DNA of 64,000 nucleotides from an uncultured Lachnospiraceae bacterium (GCA_946403625.1 CAMJAP010000004.1:1-64000), one strand, 5' to 3'. Counted from the stretch's first letter, positions 10,224 through 20,761 are shown. The notes: generated by a model not told the origin, from the sequence alone. Numbers and translations: made by a program.

Positions 10224-10320
10224 CCTCATCCGTCGCTTCGCGACACCTGTCTCGCCTGCCGGCTCGGTCCGCGCTAAACGTGTGCCCCCGGCACACAGCG
10301 CCCTCAAGGGGAAGGCAAGG
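10224..10320. repeat. Intergenic repeat, copy A (interrupted form)
   Basis: 'cctcatccgtcgcttcgcgacacc' (10224-10247), then ~55 bp including nested hairpin GCGCT-aaac-GTGTGCC-ccc-GGCACAC-AGCGC, then 'ctcaaggggaaggcaagg'. Confidence 0.7.
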
Positions 10321-10322
10321 GG

Positions 10323-11138
10323 TTATCCTTCCGTCATGCCTTCAGCCAAAAGCGCAAATCCAAGTACCATCAGCACGATCACCAGGCCCGGGAATACTGC
10401 GTACCAGGGTGCCGTAAACAGGAAGGACTGCGCTTCCGAAAGCATACGTCCCAGGGATGCCTCAGGGGGCTGCACGCCGATACCGAGGTAACTGAGGCCT
10501 GCTTCTGCCAGCACGGCGTTGTTAAATCCGATCATAACCGAGCTCAAGAGCACCGGCACGATATTGGGCAGAATGTGCACAAAGATCAGGCGGAGATGTC
10601 CCGCGCCCATCAATCTGGCACTCTGCACATAGTCGAGGGATACCTGTTTCTTATATTCCGAACGAACGATACGGGCAAAACTGGGGATAAAGGCGATACC
10701 GAGCGCCAGGATCACATTAAAAGTACCGGTGCCGACCAAACTGATGATGACCAGAGCCAGCAGGATGCTCGGGAAAGCAAACAGCGCATCATTAATACGC
10801 ATCAGGATATCATCCAGCAAACCGCCGAAATAGCCGCAGATACTGCCCACCAAAATGCCGAATACCGTACCGATGGCAACTGTCGCCAGCGAAATAAAGA
10901 AGGTGTTTCGAATACCTTCCATGACACGGCTGAAGATATCACGGCCATAATTATCGCAGCCCATGATATGTTTGATCGTCGGCGCCGTATTCTTGAGAGA
11001 TGCGTTCATCTCGGTCGACGGATACGGGGTATAGAACAGTCCGACCACGGCAATCAAAAGGATCAGCCCGGTGATCACCGCACCCACGATCAAGTTAAAA
11101 TTCTTATGCTTTTTTAACCACTCGCGAATTGTTTTCAT
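10323..11138 (-). CDS. Peptide ABC transporter permease (OppC/DppC-like)
   Basis: Multiple TMs; inner-membrane motif region 'YVQSARLMGAGHLRLIFVHILPNIVP'. Confidence 0.9.
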   Translation of the reverse strand: MKTIREWLKKHKNFNLIVGAVITGLILLIAVVGLFYTPYPSTEMNASLKNTAPTIKHIMGCDNYGRDIFSRVMEGIRNTFFISLATVAIGTVFGILVGSICGYFGGLLDDILMRINDALFAFPSILLALVIISLVGTGTFNVILALGIAFIPSFARIVRSEYKKQVSLDYVQSARLMGAGHLRLIFVHILPNIVPVLLSSVMIGFNNAVLAEAGLSYLGIGVQPPEASLGRMLSEAQSFLFTAPWYAVFPGLVIVLMVLGFALLAEGMTEG

Positions 11139-11160
11139 AACTACCTGTCTAATTCGTATC

Positions 11161-12123
11161 CTATTCTCTGCGCATTCTCGGATCCAGCTTTCGATACAGC
11201 AGATCCACGATAAAGTTCATCAAAACGACTACAAAGGCGATCAGCAAAATGATGGCTTCCACCACCGGATAATCCCGGTGCGAAATGGAGGTCAGCAGGA
11301 TGCGCCCGATACCCGGGATATTAAATACCTGCTCCACCACAATACTGCCGGCAATGGTATCCGCTACTGCCATTCCCCAAAAGGTCACCAGCGGGATCAT
11401 GGCATTTTTGAGCACGTGACGATACAACACTTCCATTGTACTGTTGCCGCGGCTGTATGCTGTACGGACATAATCCTTATCTGCTTCCGTCAGGATCGCG
11501 CTGCGCAGCAGTTTGACCGACATCGCACATTTCGGGATGGCGATTGCAACGGACGGCAGGATCAGGTATCCCAGGAAACCTCCGAAATCCTTTTTGTAGG
11601 ATACAAAGCCGCCCGGAGTAAACCATTTCAGGATCAGGCCGAAAAACCAGGTCAGCAGGATTCCCAGGAAAAAGGACGGGATCGACATCAAGAACTGGTT
11701 TGCCACATATCCGGCACGGTCGAGTTTACTGTAAGCATATTTGGAAAGTAACAGACCCACAGGCACCGAAACCGCAACAGTAAGAAGCATCGATAGGATC
11801 GTCATGGTCAATGTAATGGGAAGTTTGTCACCGATCATCTGACTGACCGGCATATGATAACTGTAAGATTCTCCCAGATTGCCCTTTAGGCAGTCTAAGA
11901 GCCAGTCCAGATAACGAACAATAAAAGGACGGTCCAGCCCCATCTCCGCACGCAAGGCAGCGATGGCTTCCGGAGTGGCATTGTCTCCCAGTTTGGAAAG
12001 CGCCGGATCGCCGGGAATGATCTCAAAAGCGGCAAACACAAGAAAAGACACTGCCAGCAGCGTCAACAACATCGAGATCAGTTTTTTGCCGTAATGTTTC
12101 ATCTTTTGAGATGACTCCCTCAT
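11161..12123 (-). CDS. Peptide ABC transporter permease (OppB/DppB-like)
   Basis: Multiple TMs; 'DYVRTAYSRGNSTMEVLYRHVLKNAMIP'. Confidence 0.9.
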   Translation of the reverse strand: MRESSQKMKHYGKKLISMLLTLLAVSFLVFAAFEIIPGDPALSKLGDNATPEAIAALRAEMGLDRPFIVRYLDWLLDCLKGNLGESYSYHMPVSQMIGDKLPITLTMTILSMLLTVAVSVPVGLLLSKYAYSKLDRAGYVANQFLMSIPSFFLGILLTWFFGLILKWFTPGGFVSYKKDFGGFLGYLILPSVAIAIPKCAMSVKLLRSAILTEADKDYVRTAYSRGNSTMEVLYRHVLKNAMIPLVTFWGMAVADTIAGSIVVEQVFNIPGIGRILLTSISHRDYPVVEAIILLIAFVVVLMNFIVDLLYRKLDPRMRRE

Positions 12124-12171
12124 AAAACACCCGGGAACGGTCTCCCGCGCCCGGGCTTAATTATACTTTAT

Positions 12172-13776
12172 TTACTCCACAATGTACAGACTTGCAAAAT
12201 CCTGTACGTACAGCGGGTAGAACTTGTAACCGCTGTATTTCTTATTCAGTGCCACAAAGGTCGGCAGGTCCTGAATATATACATTTGCTGCATCATCTGC
12301 AAGGATCTGCAGGCAGTCCTTGTACAGTGCGGTTGCCTTGGCATCATCGGCCGTTGCGATCGCCTCAGCATACTTCGCATCGTAATCTGCAGAATTGAAG
12401 TTGATGAAGTTGTTCTTTGCATCGGATGTAAATCTGGAAAGCAGTGCCGGAGCTGTCAGAACGGATGCGTCTACACCAATCACGGTGGACTCAAAGTTTC
12501 TGCCCATATACACATCTTCCAGCCAGCTGTTCCACTCTACCAGCTTGATCTCGGCAGTTACACCGATCTTCTTGTACTGCTCTACCAATACTTCTGCGGT
12601 AGATACGTGCTGCTGATAGTTGGACGGTACGGTGATGCTGAAGCTGAATCCATCCGGATAACCTGCTTCTGCAAGCAGTGCTTTTGCCTTTTCCAGATCC
12701 TGATCATATACATGGTTTAAGCTCTCGTCATAGTACTTACCGAACGTCGGGAACATACTGCTTCCGATCTCAAATCCCTTACCGCCGGATACAAAGTCCA
12801 TAACTTCCTGCGGATCGGTTGCATAGCACAGTGCCTGACGAACACGTACATCATCAAACGGCGCTACGGCGTTGTTCAGATACAGTGCCTGTACCAGGTT
12901 CATAGCACCTTCCAGTACAACGAAATCGGAACCTGCCAGCTCTGCCGCCTGGGTATCGGTGATACGGGCGATCATATCTACAGAACCACCCTTCAGCTCC
13001 ATTACCAGGGCGTCCGGATTTGCCAGTACCTTCAGAGTGATATCCTTGATATGTGCTTTCTCACCCCAGTATGCATCAAAAGCTTCCAGGGTAATGGATT
13101 CCTGCGGAACACGACCCACATACTTGTACGGACCGGTACCGATCACATTGTGCTCAGGATCTGCATTGGACGCAGGCAATACTGCCGAAGTGCAGGCAGC
13201 CAAAAACTGTGCGTCTGCTTCGCTCAAGGTAATCTCGATCGTTTTGTCATCTTTCTTTTCAATATTGGAGATCTTCGTGAATTCCGGCTCAAGAGGCGCA
13301 TCGCCCTCTTTGCAACGGTTGATCGAATAGATCACATCCTCTGCCGTGACATCACTGCCGTCATGGAACTTCACTCCATCTCTTAAGGTAAATGTGTAGA
13401 CCAGTCCATCGTTACTGATCTCGTAGCTTTCGGCCACGGCTGCTTTCAGATCACCATTCTCGTCATACTTTACGAGCCCTTCGTAGATGTTGAACAAGAT
13501 CTCTCTGGTACCTGCCGCAGTTACCTTATGCGGGTCAAGTCCGTCCTCCAGATCCTGCGGGATACCGATCGTGATGGATCCCGTGGTTCCGGCTACTGCC
13601 GTAGTTTCCTCCTGCCCCGAAGTGCCGGCTACTGCCGTAGTTTCCTCCTGCCCCGAAGTGCCTGTTGTGATCTGATCAGAAGAAGTTCCTCCTGTCTTGT
13701 CACCTCCGCATCCGCTGAGTGCAACAGCCATCGTCGTCAGCAATCCTGCGAGTAAAAATCTTACTCCTTTTTTCAT
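12172..13776 (-). CDS. Peptide ABC transporter substrate-binding lipoprotein (SBP family 5)
   Basis: Lipobox 'ALSGCGG'; SBP5-type sequence 'LRDGVKFHDGSDVTAEDVIYSINR'. ATG at 13776. Confidence 0.9.
   Translation of the reverse strand: MKKGVRFLLAGLLTTMAVALSGCGGDKTGGTSSDQITTGTSGQEETTAVAGTSGQEETTAVAGTTGSITIGIPQDLEDGLDPHKVTAAGTREILFNIYEGLVKYDENGDLKAAVAESYEISNDGLVYTFTLRDGVKFHDGSDVTAEDVIYSINRCKEGDAPLEPEFTKISNIEKKDDKTIEITLSEADAQFLAACTSAVLPASNADPEHNVIGTGPYKYVGRVPQESITLEAFDAYWGEKAHIKDITLKVLANPDALVMELKGGSVDMIARITDTQAAELAGSDFVVLEGAMNLVQALYLNNAVAPFDDVRVRQALCYATDPQEVMDFVSGGKGFEIGSSMFPTFGKYYDESLNHVYDQDLEKAKALLAEAGYPDGFSFSITVPSNYQQHVSTAEVLVEQYKKIGVTAEIKLVEWNSWLEDVYMGRNFESTVIGVDASVLTAPALLSRFTSDAKNNFINFNSADYDAKYAEAIATADDAKATALYKDCLQILADDAANVYIQDLPTFVALNKKYSGYKFYPLYVQDFASLYIVE
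13589..13660. repeat. Two tandem 36-bp units inside the SBP linker (12 aa, ETTAVAGTSGQE)
   Basis: 13589-13624 and 13625-13660 are both 'ccggctactgccgtagtttcctcctgccccgaagtg'. Confidence 0.9.
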
Positions 13777-13970
13777 TGCTTCCTTCCTCCTTTTTGGATA
13801 TGAAATTTTTAAAGAACAATGGAGCTTTCTGCTCCGAATGCCTATTGCGTTTTGGCCCGTCTCCCGCGGTGCCCTACGCAACATTTGCATTCTATTATAT
13901 TATCGGTAAAAATGCAAGAATTATTTACATAATGCACAAAATTTGTTTTTGACTTTTATGAAATGTCACC

Positions 13971-15215
13971 TTATCTGAAATCATCAAAATAGCTTTTTGC
14001 CTCCCTGTCCGGGTAGATATATCCGGCAAATTCTACAGTACCATCCGAATAAAATCGCCATTCATCGCATCCTAAAGTAGCCTGATCTACACGATCATCA
14101 TCCATCACTTCACCCATCACCGAATATCGGCGAAAGATCAGATCGTCCTTATCCGGAATGATATACTCTCCGATATAAGTATCTGCAAATCTCTCCGCAT
14201 AAGTATAAGCCATATAATTGCGAACAAAATCTTCATTCAGTTCAAACGAAGGCCAGCTATCTTTTGTTTCATAATAGTCCTCTTTGTAGACTACCATATA
14301 TTGCTTATCTTTCCCTACAACGGTGCCGACATTTCGTGTAAAAAGCCAATATTCATCCGTCTCGCCTAACAAGTATACATCATAATATTCGTGTTCCGTC
14401 TGTTTCTTCCATTCTGCAGCCGCTATTTTTTGAGCCTCATCAATATTGCCGGCGGGTTTTTCTGCAGCAAACCCAATATACATATATCCTTCTTCTAACA
14501 CCATATTTTCATTTTCTACGCATTCCGATACACTTTCTAAACGGCCCTTACTTTCCATAAACCCTAAAAAGTAGATCTCATCATCTGTCAGATTCAGTAT
14601 CTCATCCTCTGTATAATCGGTTACAATCGTCCAATTATCTCCCGCATCCCCCAGCGAAAGTCTGATCCAGAATGCCTCCAAAGGATCTTTATATGTCGAA
14701 GATATAGAATACGACATAAAGGTTCTGTCTCCTTTAAAGATATTCACATACGGCCGATTATTTACAATATAATAAATCTCTTCACCTTCGGTATATGCCA
14801 AAAAATGTTCTTTATAATATACGCCTTTTTGCACTTCTACAGGCTCTATAACCTCCGCAATCTCACTCATCTTCATAGGTTGAAAACTTTTCACTTCTCG
14901 GATCGTAATGTATTTTAATCCTTCGTCATTCTTATTCGTTTTTATTTCTACATCCGCTATAATACAAGCAGCCTGTCCGTAATACATTTCCGGTTCCCCG
15001 ATCACCATGCCGCCTTCGAAAATCTCCGTAGCTCCCTTATTTCCCTCAATTACATAAAGTTTTCTGTCTGATTCTTCGGTATGAATAAAATTGTCATCAC
15101 GGATCTCTTCGCGCCCCATGTTCTGACTTAAATCGTCCGTTTTGTTTTCAGATCCACATCCTGTAAATAAGCAGGCAAAAAACGAAACCATGATAATCCA
15201 CGCGTATTTTCTCAT
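13971..15215 (-). CDS. Putative lipoprotein, unknown function
   Basis: Lipobox 'CLFTGCGS'; 414 aa. Confidence 0.7.
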   Translation of the reverse strand: MRKYAWIIMVSFFACLFTGCGSENKTDDLSQNMGREEIRDDNFIHTEESDRKLYVIEGNKGATEIFEGGMVIGEPEMYYGQAACIIADVEIKTNKNDEGLKYITIREVKSFQPMKMSEIAEVIEPVEVQKGVYYKEHFLAYTEGEEIYYIVNNRPYVNIFKGDRTFMSYSISSTYKDPLEAFWIRLSLGDAGDNWTIVTDYTEDEILNLTDDEIYFLGFMESKGRLESVSECVENENMVLEEGYMYIGFAAEKPAGNIDEAQKIAAAEWKKQTEHEYYDVYLLGETDEYWLFTRNVGTVVGKDKQYMVVYKEDYYETKDSWPSFELNEDFVRNYMAYTYAERFADTYIGEYIIPDKDDLIFRRYSVMGEVMDDDRVDQATLGCDEWRFYSDGTVEFAGYIYPDREAKSYFDDFR

Positions 15216-15388
15216 AAATTTCCTCCCTGAAAATCTTTCTACGTATTAGGATTTTTCATCTTTTTAAGATACGAAAGAACTATAGCATTTTTATGGACAA
15301 ATTATTTTTTTACTTTTTTATCGAAACATAGTTATATTGCCTTTTCTGTTAATGTGAAAAGTAATCCTGAAAAGGGCTGTATTTATCA

Positions 15389-15420
15389 AAAAACCGGGAA
15401 ACTTGTACGCTTCCCGGTTT
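15389..15420 (-). terminator. Rho-independent terminator downstream of the M18 aminopeptidase
   Basis: CCGGGAA (15394-15400) / TTCCCGG (15411-15417) stem with T run on the minus strand. Confidence 0.75.
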
Positions 15421-15486
15421 TCGTTATTTGGATATAGAGTGTTTGTTACTTTTCGCTCCGGTCATATATACTTTTTTTACGAAGCA

Positions 15487-16884
15487 TTACATGATTTCCT
15501 TCAAAAAGGCCTCGTAGCATTTCACGGCTTCGTAGATATCCGCTTTGCTGGAGATTTCCCAGGGGGCGTGCATATTCAGGATTGCCACGCCGCAGTCGAT
15601 CACTTCCATACCATACAGTGCCATAATATACGCGATCGTGCCGCCACCGCCCACATCTACTTTGCCGAGTTCTGCGGTCTGGTATGCAACATTTGCATCA
15701 TCCAGCACTTTGCGGATCCGTGCGATATATTCCGCATTCGCATCGTTGGAGCCGGATTTTCCGCGGGAACCGGTGTATTTGTTGAAGACGACGCCCTTGC
15801 CGAAGTAAGCGGCATTTTTCTTTTCATACGCAGATGCGTACAGTGGATCAAACGCAGCACTTACATCCGAAGAAAGCATTCTGGAATTAGACAGACAGCG
15901 ACGCAGCTTCAGTTCATCGTAGCGCTCGGTATAGCCCAGCAGCTCTGCAATCGTATTTTCAAAGAACCTGGACTGCATACCGGTAGCGCCAACGCTGCCG
16001 ATCTCTTCCTTATCCACCAGCAGACAGCAGGTCGTGTAATCGGTCTTTTCCACATTCAGCATTGCCTTTAAAGAAGTAAACGCGCAGATGCGGTCATCCT
16101 GTCCGTAACCGATCACCATGCTCTTATCCACGCCGCAGTCTCTGGCTTTTCCGGCCGGTACGATCTCCAATTCTGCGGAGATAAAATCTTCTTCATCAAT
16201 GCCGTACTTTTCATCCAGCAGTCGCAGTACATTGCTCTTTACTGCTTCTTTCTCTTTTTCATCTTTTTTGCCTTCCGAAAGCGGACGGCTGCCGATCAGG
16301 ATATCCAGAGCTTCGCCTTCGATCACTTTGGCTGCTTTTTTATCCATATTTTCGGCAGACAGATGGATGAGCAGATCGGTAATGCAAAATACCGGATCGG
16401 ATTCTTCTTCGCCGATGCTCACTTCGATGACTTTGTTATTCTTGGTCACCACTACGCCATGGATCGCCAGCGGAATAGTCACCCACTGATATTTCTTGAT
16501 GCCGCCGTAATAATGGGTATCCAGATAAGCAAGACCGCCATCTTCATAGAGTGGATTCTGCTTCACATCGATACGCGGACTGTCAATATGCGCACCCAGG
16601 ATCGCCATACCCTTTTCCAACGGCTCTTTGCCGATCTGAAACAGTGCGATCATCTTATTCATATTGACCGCGTATACCTTATCGCCGGCTTTTAATTTCT
16701 TACCGTTGCCGATGATCTCTTTCAGGTCATGATAACCGGCTTTCTTCGCCATCTCTACAGCCAGTTCCGTGCAGATGCGTTCGGTCTTTCCTTTGCTTAA
16801 GAAGTCTTTGTATTCATCACAAAGATCTTCCAATGCTCGCAAATCTTTTGCGCTGTACTCGTTCCAGGCATTTTTTCGTTCCAT
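15487..16884 (-). CDS. M18 family aminopeptidase
   Basis: 'GAHIDSPRIDVKQNPLYEDGGLAYLDTHYYGGIKKYQW' and 'VDKEEIGSVGATGMQSRF' typical of M18 peptidases. Confidence 0.9.
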   Translation of the reverse strand: MERKNAWNEYSAKDLRALEDLCDEYKDFLSKGKTERICTELAVEMAKKAGYHDLKEIIGNGKKLKAGDKVYAVNMNKMIALFQIGKEPLEKGMAILGAHIDSPRIDVKQNPLYEDGGLAYLDTHYYGGIKKYQWVTIPLAIHGVVVTKNNKVIEVSIGEEESDPVFCITDLLIHLSAENMDKKAAKVIEGEALDILIGSRPLSEGKKDEKEKEAVKSNVLRLLDEKYGIDEEDFISAELEIVPAGKARDCGVDKSMVIGYGQDDRICAFTSLKAMLNVEKTDYTTCCLLVDKEEIGSVGATGMQSRFFENTIAELLGYTERYDELKLRRCLSNSRMLSSDVSAAFDPLYASAYEKKNAAYFGKGVVFNKYTGSRGKSGSNDANAEYIARIRKVLDDANVAYQTAELGKVDVGGGGTIAYIMALYGMEVIDCGVAILNMHAPWEISSKADIYEAVKCYEAFLKEIM

Positions 16885-16961
16885 AGTGGTCTCCTTTCAA
16901 GTGTGAGTAATTTATTTTAAGGCACCGGGAATTGCCCTTTATTCAGCCTTTGGCGAACAGT

Positions 16962-17020
16962 CCTGCTAAACTTGCAAGTTTGCTAAGCAGGAACTAGTTT
17001 TCCCCTCGCTTACGGGGGGA
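16962..17020. repeat. Two adjacent hairpins downstream of murI, possible terminator/REP-like element
   Basis: CCTGCT-AAACTTGCAAGTTT-gcta-AGCAGG (16962-16991), then tcccc/gggga hairpin (17001-17020). Confidence 0.55.
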
Positions 17021-17024
17021 GGCT

Positions 17025-17798
17025 TCATTTGACATTCTCCAAATGTTCCAATAAGCTTTCATAAAACTGAAGGGTGCTTGTGTCATTAACTTCTCTGCCG
17101 GATTGATAATAGTGAATGGATAATTTTCCTTCGCTTTGTTTTCCGGCTGCGTCCATACGATGCTGCAGGTGACGTATCGTTCCTTCGCTGCCGTCGATCA
17201 TCTGAATGTTCGGTCCCAGTATGTCTCGTAATGCTTTTGCAAAATGATTAAAATGTGTACAGCCGAACACCAGCGTCTCGTATCTGGCAGGATCGATGTC
17301 TTTTAAAGATTCTTTTAAATAGGCATATACGGCCGGTGAATCAAACTCTCCCTGCTCTGCAAAGGATACTAATCCGGGCAATGCCAGCAGATCCACCTGG
17401 TGCTGGTTATCCACGCGATCGACCAGATCGTGCAGTTTCTTTTCTCTGGTAGTAAGCGGTGTTGCAATCACTAAAATACGCTTATTTCCGCCTTTCTCCA
17501 CCGCCGGTTTTACGGCCGGTTCAATACCGATCACCGGGATCGTATATTTTTCGCGCAGATAAGTTGCTGCGGCGGAAGTTGCCGTATTGCATGCGATCAC
17601 GACGGCATCACAACCCAGGCTTTCCAAAAAGCCGATGGCTGCATCGGAATAAGCACGGATCTCTTCGACGCTTTTGGTACCGTAAGGTACATGATCGGTA
17701 TCCGCATAATAAAAATATGCCTCCTGCGGAAGCATCCGTATCGCTGTATGTAAGATTGTCAGTCCTCCGATGCCGGAGTCGAACATGCCGATTTTCAT
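17025..17798 (-). CDS. murI: Glutamate racemase
   Basis: 'MKIGMFDSGIGGLTIL', 'ACNTATSAA', 'FGCTHF' motifs. ATG at 17798; longer ORF reads through a repeat. Confidence 0.93.
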   Translation of the reverse strand: MKIGMFDSGIGGLTILHTAIRMLPQEAYFYYADTDHVPYGTKSVEEIRAYSDAAIGFLESLGCDAVVIACNTATSAAATYLREKYTIPVIGIEPAVKPAVEKGGNKRILVIATPLTTREKKLHDLVDRVDNQHQVDLLALPGLVSFAEQGEFDSPAVYAYLKESLKDIDPARYETLVFGCTHFNHFAKALRDILGPNIQMIDGSEGTIRHLQHRMDAAGKQSEGKLSIHYYQSGREVNDTSTLQFYESLLEHLENVK

Positions 17799-17834
17799 GA
17801 AGTATCCTTCGTGTGATAGACTCTTGTAAATGCC

Positions 17835-17884
17835 CCTCATCCGTCGCTTCGCGACACCTTCCCCCCAGAGGGGGGAAGGCAAGA
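17835..17884. repeat. Intergenic repeat, copy B (intact hairpin form)
   Basis: 'cctcatccgtcgcttcgcgacacc' followed by perfect hairpin ccttcccccc-aga-ggggggaagg. First 24 bp identical to 10224-10247. Confidence 0.75.
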
Positions 17885-17937
17885 AAACGTTCCACATCTT
17901 GGTAACATTGTAGGGATATGACCCTAAGGGAAAGTTT

Positions 17938-18660
17938 TTATTCGTTGGCGTTCAGTCCTACAGCCTTGTATAATCGCTTGGTTTCGTCTGCGGTCAGTTC
18001 GCAGTATTCGCCCGGCTGCAGATTGCCGAGAGATACATTAACTACACGGATGCGTTTCAGCGCACGGATATAATAATGCTCCTGCGCCCACATACGGCGG
18101 ATCTGGCGGTTTAAGCCTTCCGTCAAAACCATACGCACCACGGTGCGGCTGATCTTTTCGATGCGGCAGGGTTTGGTTTTCTTTTTCAGATCGTGCAGAT
18201 ATACCCCTTTGGAGAGTTTTTCGATATCCTCTGCCATCGGTTCTTTGTTCAGATGCACGATGTATTCTTTTTCGTGACCTTTGCTGCCGGTCATCATCGC
18301 GTGGATGAGATCACCGTCATTCGTCAGTAATATCAAGCCTTCGGAATCTTTATCCAGGCGGCCGGCATAAGTTACACGGATCGGATAATCGATGTAATCC
18401 ATGATCGTCTCTTCCGCATGCGGATCCGCTTCGCTTACCAGCAACCCGGGCGGCTTATAAAAAGCCAATACCACTTTTTTCTTTGCCGGTTTGATCTCGC
18501 GGCCTTCCACGGTAACTACTTCGGTACCGTCCAGTTTCACGCCCAGTCCGGCTACACGACCGTTCACCGCCACCTTGCCGGCTTCGATCAGTTTATCTGC
18601 TTCACGACGAGAGCAAACACCGCTCTCCGCCAAATATTTGTTTAATCTTATTTCGCTCAT
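17938..18660 (-). CDS. Pseudouridine synthase, RsuA/RluB/RluF family
   Basis: S4 domain 'IRLNKYLAESGVCSRREADKLIEAGKVAVNG'; catalytic 'AGRLDKDSEGLILLTNDG'. Confidence 0.92.
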   Translation of the reverse strand: MSEIRLNKYLAESGVCSRREADKLIEAGKVAVNGRVAGLGVKLDGTEVVTVEGREIKPAKKKVVLAFYKPPGLLVSEADPHAEETIMDYIDYPIRVTYAGRLDKDSEGLILLTNDGDLIHAMMTGSKGHEKEYIVHLNKEPMAEDIEKLSKGVYLHDLKKKTKPCRIEKISRTVVRMVLTEGLNRQIRRMWAQEHYYIRALKRIRVVNVSLGNLQPGEYCELTADETKRLYKAVGLNANE

Positions 18661-18672
18661 TTTATTTACCTG

Positions 18673-19338
18673 TTAAATCTGCCAGTCTACCGGTGATACA
18701 CCGTGCTCCTGCAAAAATGCATTGGCCTGACTGAAGTGTTTGCAGCCGAAAAATCCGCGGTACGCCGATAACGGGCTCGGATGCGGTGCCTTTAATACCA
18801 GATGCTTGGGATTGTGCAGCATCTCCGCTTTCTTCTGTGCCGGAGATCCCCACAGCATATAGACGATCGGTCGATCCTGTTTGTCCACCTGTTCGATGAT
18901 GGCATCCGTAAACTGTTCCCAGCCCATGCCGCGGTGGGAATTGGCCTGATGCGCACGCACCGTCAGAACCGTGTTGAGCAAAAGTACGCCCTGTTCGGCC
19001 CACTTGGTCAGATTGCCGGTCTGCGGGATCGTGCAGCCCAGATCGTCATGCAATTCCTGATAAATATTTACCAGAGAAGGCGGGATCTTTACGTTGTCCT
19101 GTACCGAAAAGCACAGCCCATGTGCCTGGCCGTCATCGTGGTAAGGATCCTGTCCCAGGATCACCACTTTGATAGTTTCCAGCGGTGTCAGATGCAGTGC
19201 ATTGAAAATATCTTTGGAAGGCGGAAAGATCTGTCTGGTCTGATACTCTTCCAAAACTTTCTGATACAGCCGTTTATAATAATCTTTTTTAAATTCTCCG
19301 GCCAGCGCATTCTGCCAGCCGCCTGTCAGTCCTGCCAT
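18673..19338 (-). CDS. ung: Uracil-DNA glycosylase (family 1)
   Basis: 'VVILGQDPYHDDGQAHGLCFSV', 'HPSPLSAYRGFFGCKHFSQAN'. Confidence 0.95.
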   Translation of the reverse strand: MAGLTGGWQNALAGEFKKDYYKRLYQKVLEEYQTRQIFPPSKDIFNALHLTPLETIKVVILGQDPYHDDGQAHGLCFSVQDNVKIPPSLVNIYQELHDDLGCTIPQTGNLTKWAEQGVLLLNTVLTVRAHQANSHRGMGWEQFTDAIIEQVDKQDRPIVYMLWGSPAQKKAEMLHNPKHLVLKAPHPSPLSAYRGFFGCKHFSQANAFLQEHGVSPVDWQI

Positions 19339-19351
19339 TTTACTATCCTGT

Positions 19352-20113
19352 TTAAAGTCTTACGGAAACACCTTTCTCCCGCAGATATTCTTTTACTTCG
19401 CTGATCTCCAGTTCTTTGAAATGGAACAGCGAAGCCGCCAAAGCCGCATCTGCCTTTCCTTCGGTCAATGCTTCGTAGAAATGTTCTTTCGTACCTGCGC
19501 CGCCGGATGCGATCACCGGAACGGAAACATTTTCCGATACAATACGGGTTAGTTCCAGATCATAGCCGTTCTTGGCACCGTCGCAATCCATGCTGGTCAA
19601 CAGGATCTCACCGGCCCCCAGTTCGCAGCCTTTGATCGCCCATTCCACGGCATCGATGCCCATATCGACACGACCGCCGTTTTTGAAGATATTCCAGCCA
19701 CTGCCATCAGCTCTGCGCTTTGCATCGATGGCCAGCACCACGCACTGGCTGCCGAATTTGTCCGCTGCGTCGGAGATGAGCTGCGGATTCATGATCGCTG
19801 CGCTGTTCACCGCCACTTTATCGGCGCCTTCCCGCAGGATTTCTTTGAAATCGTCCACCGTACGGATACCACCGCCTACGGTAAACGGGATAAATACGGT
19901 TTCTGCAACACGTCTTACCATATCCACGACGGTCTTGCGGGCATCCGAAGAAGCCGTGATATCCAGAAAGACCAATTCATCGGCGCCGGCTGCATCATAG
20001 GCTTTGCCGCACTCCACCGGATCCCCGGCATCCACGAGATTTACAAACTGTATTCCTTTTACCACCCGTCCGTTCTTTACATCCAGACAGGGAATGATTC
20101 TTTTTGTGTGCAT
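19352..20113 (-). CDS. hisF: Imidazole glycerol phosphate synthase cyclase subunit
   Basis: '[20 protein letters not shown]', '[10 protein letters not shown]', '[11 protein letters not shown]'. Confidence 0.95.
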   Translation of the reverse strand: MHTKRIIPCLDVKNGRVVKGIQFVNLVDAGDPVECGKAYDAAGADELVFLDITASSDARKTVVDMVRRVAETVFIPFTVGGGIRTVDDFKEILREGADKVAVNSAAIMNPQLISDAADKFGSQCVVLAIDAKRRADGSGWNIFKNGGRVDMGIDAVEWAIKGCELGAGEILLTSMDCDGAKNGYDLELTRIVSENVSVPVIASGGAGTKEHFYEALTEGKADAALAASLFHFKELEISEVKEYLREKGVSVRL

Positions 20114-20114
20114 A

Positions 20115-20720
20115 TCAGATCTCCAAAAAATTCTTAAGTATCTTCAGTCCCACCTGTGAACTCTTTTCCGGATGGAACTGGGTAGCGAAGACATTGTCTT
20201 TTTCTACTGCCGCATGAATATGTGTACCGTATTCCGTGGTCGCGATCACGATATCTTCGTTCTGTGCAGCCAGATAATAGGAATGCACAAAGTAAACATA
20301 GGAGCCTTCATCAATTCCGTGCAGCAATCTGCTTTCTCGGGGAAGATGCAAGGAGTTCCATCCGATCTGCGGAACCTTCAAACCTTCCGTCGCCGGAATC
20401 CGCTTGATCTGTCCCGGGAAGATAGATAAACCTTTTGCACCCGGACTTTCTTCACTGCTGTCAAACAACAGCTGCAATCCCACACAGATCGCCAGAAAAG
20501 GCTTTCCGGAATCGATACTTTCATGGATCACATCGGTCAATGCATATTTTTCCAGATTTGCCATCGCGTCTCCGAACACGCCCACACCCGGAAGGATCAC
20601 CTTTTCGGCATTGCGGATCTGTTCCACATCGCGCGTCAATACCGCCTCCTGTCCCAGGGCTTCGATAGCTTTTACGACGCTTTTGGTATTCCCTGCGTCA
20701 TAATCCAATACTGCGATCAT
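20115..20720 (-). CDS. hisH: Imidazole glycerol phosphate synthase glutaminase subunit
   Basis: '[11 protein letters not shown]', '[16 protein letters not shown]', '[10 protein letters not shown]'. Confidence 0.95.
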   Translation of the reverse strand: MIAVLDYDAGNTKSVVKAIEALGQEAVLTRDVEQIRNAEKVILPGVGVFGDAMANLEKYALTDVIHESIDSGKPFLAICVGLQLLFDSSEESPGAKGLSIFPGQIKRIPATEGLKVPQIGWNSLHLPRESRLLHGIDEGSYVYFVHSYYLAAQNEDIVIATTEYGTHIHAAVEKDNVFATQFHPEKSSQVGLKILKNFLEI

Positions 20721-20761
20721 TCTTATTGTTTCCTCTCAAAATTTTTCTTTACCGCCTGCCG

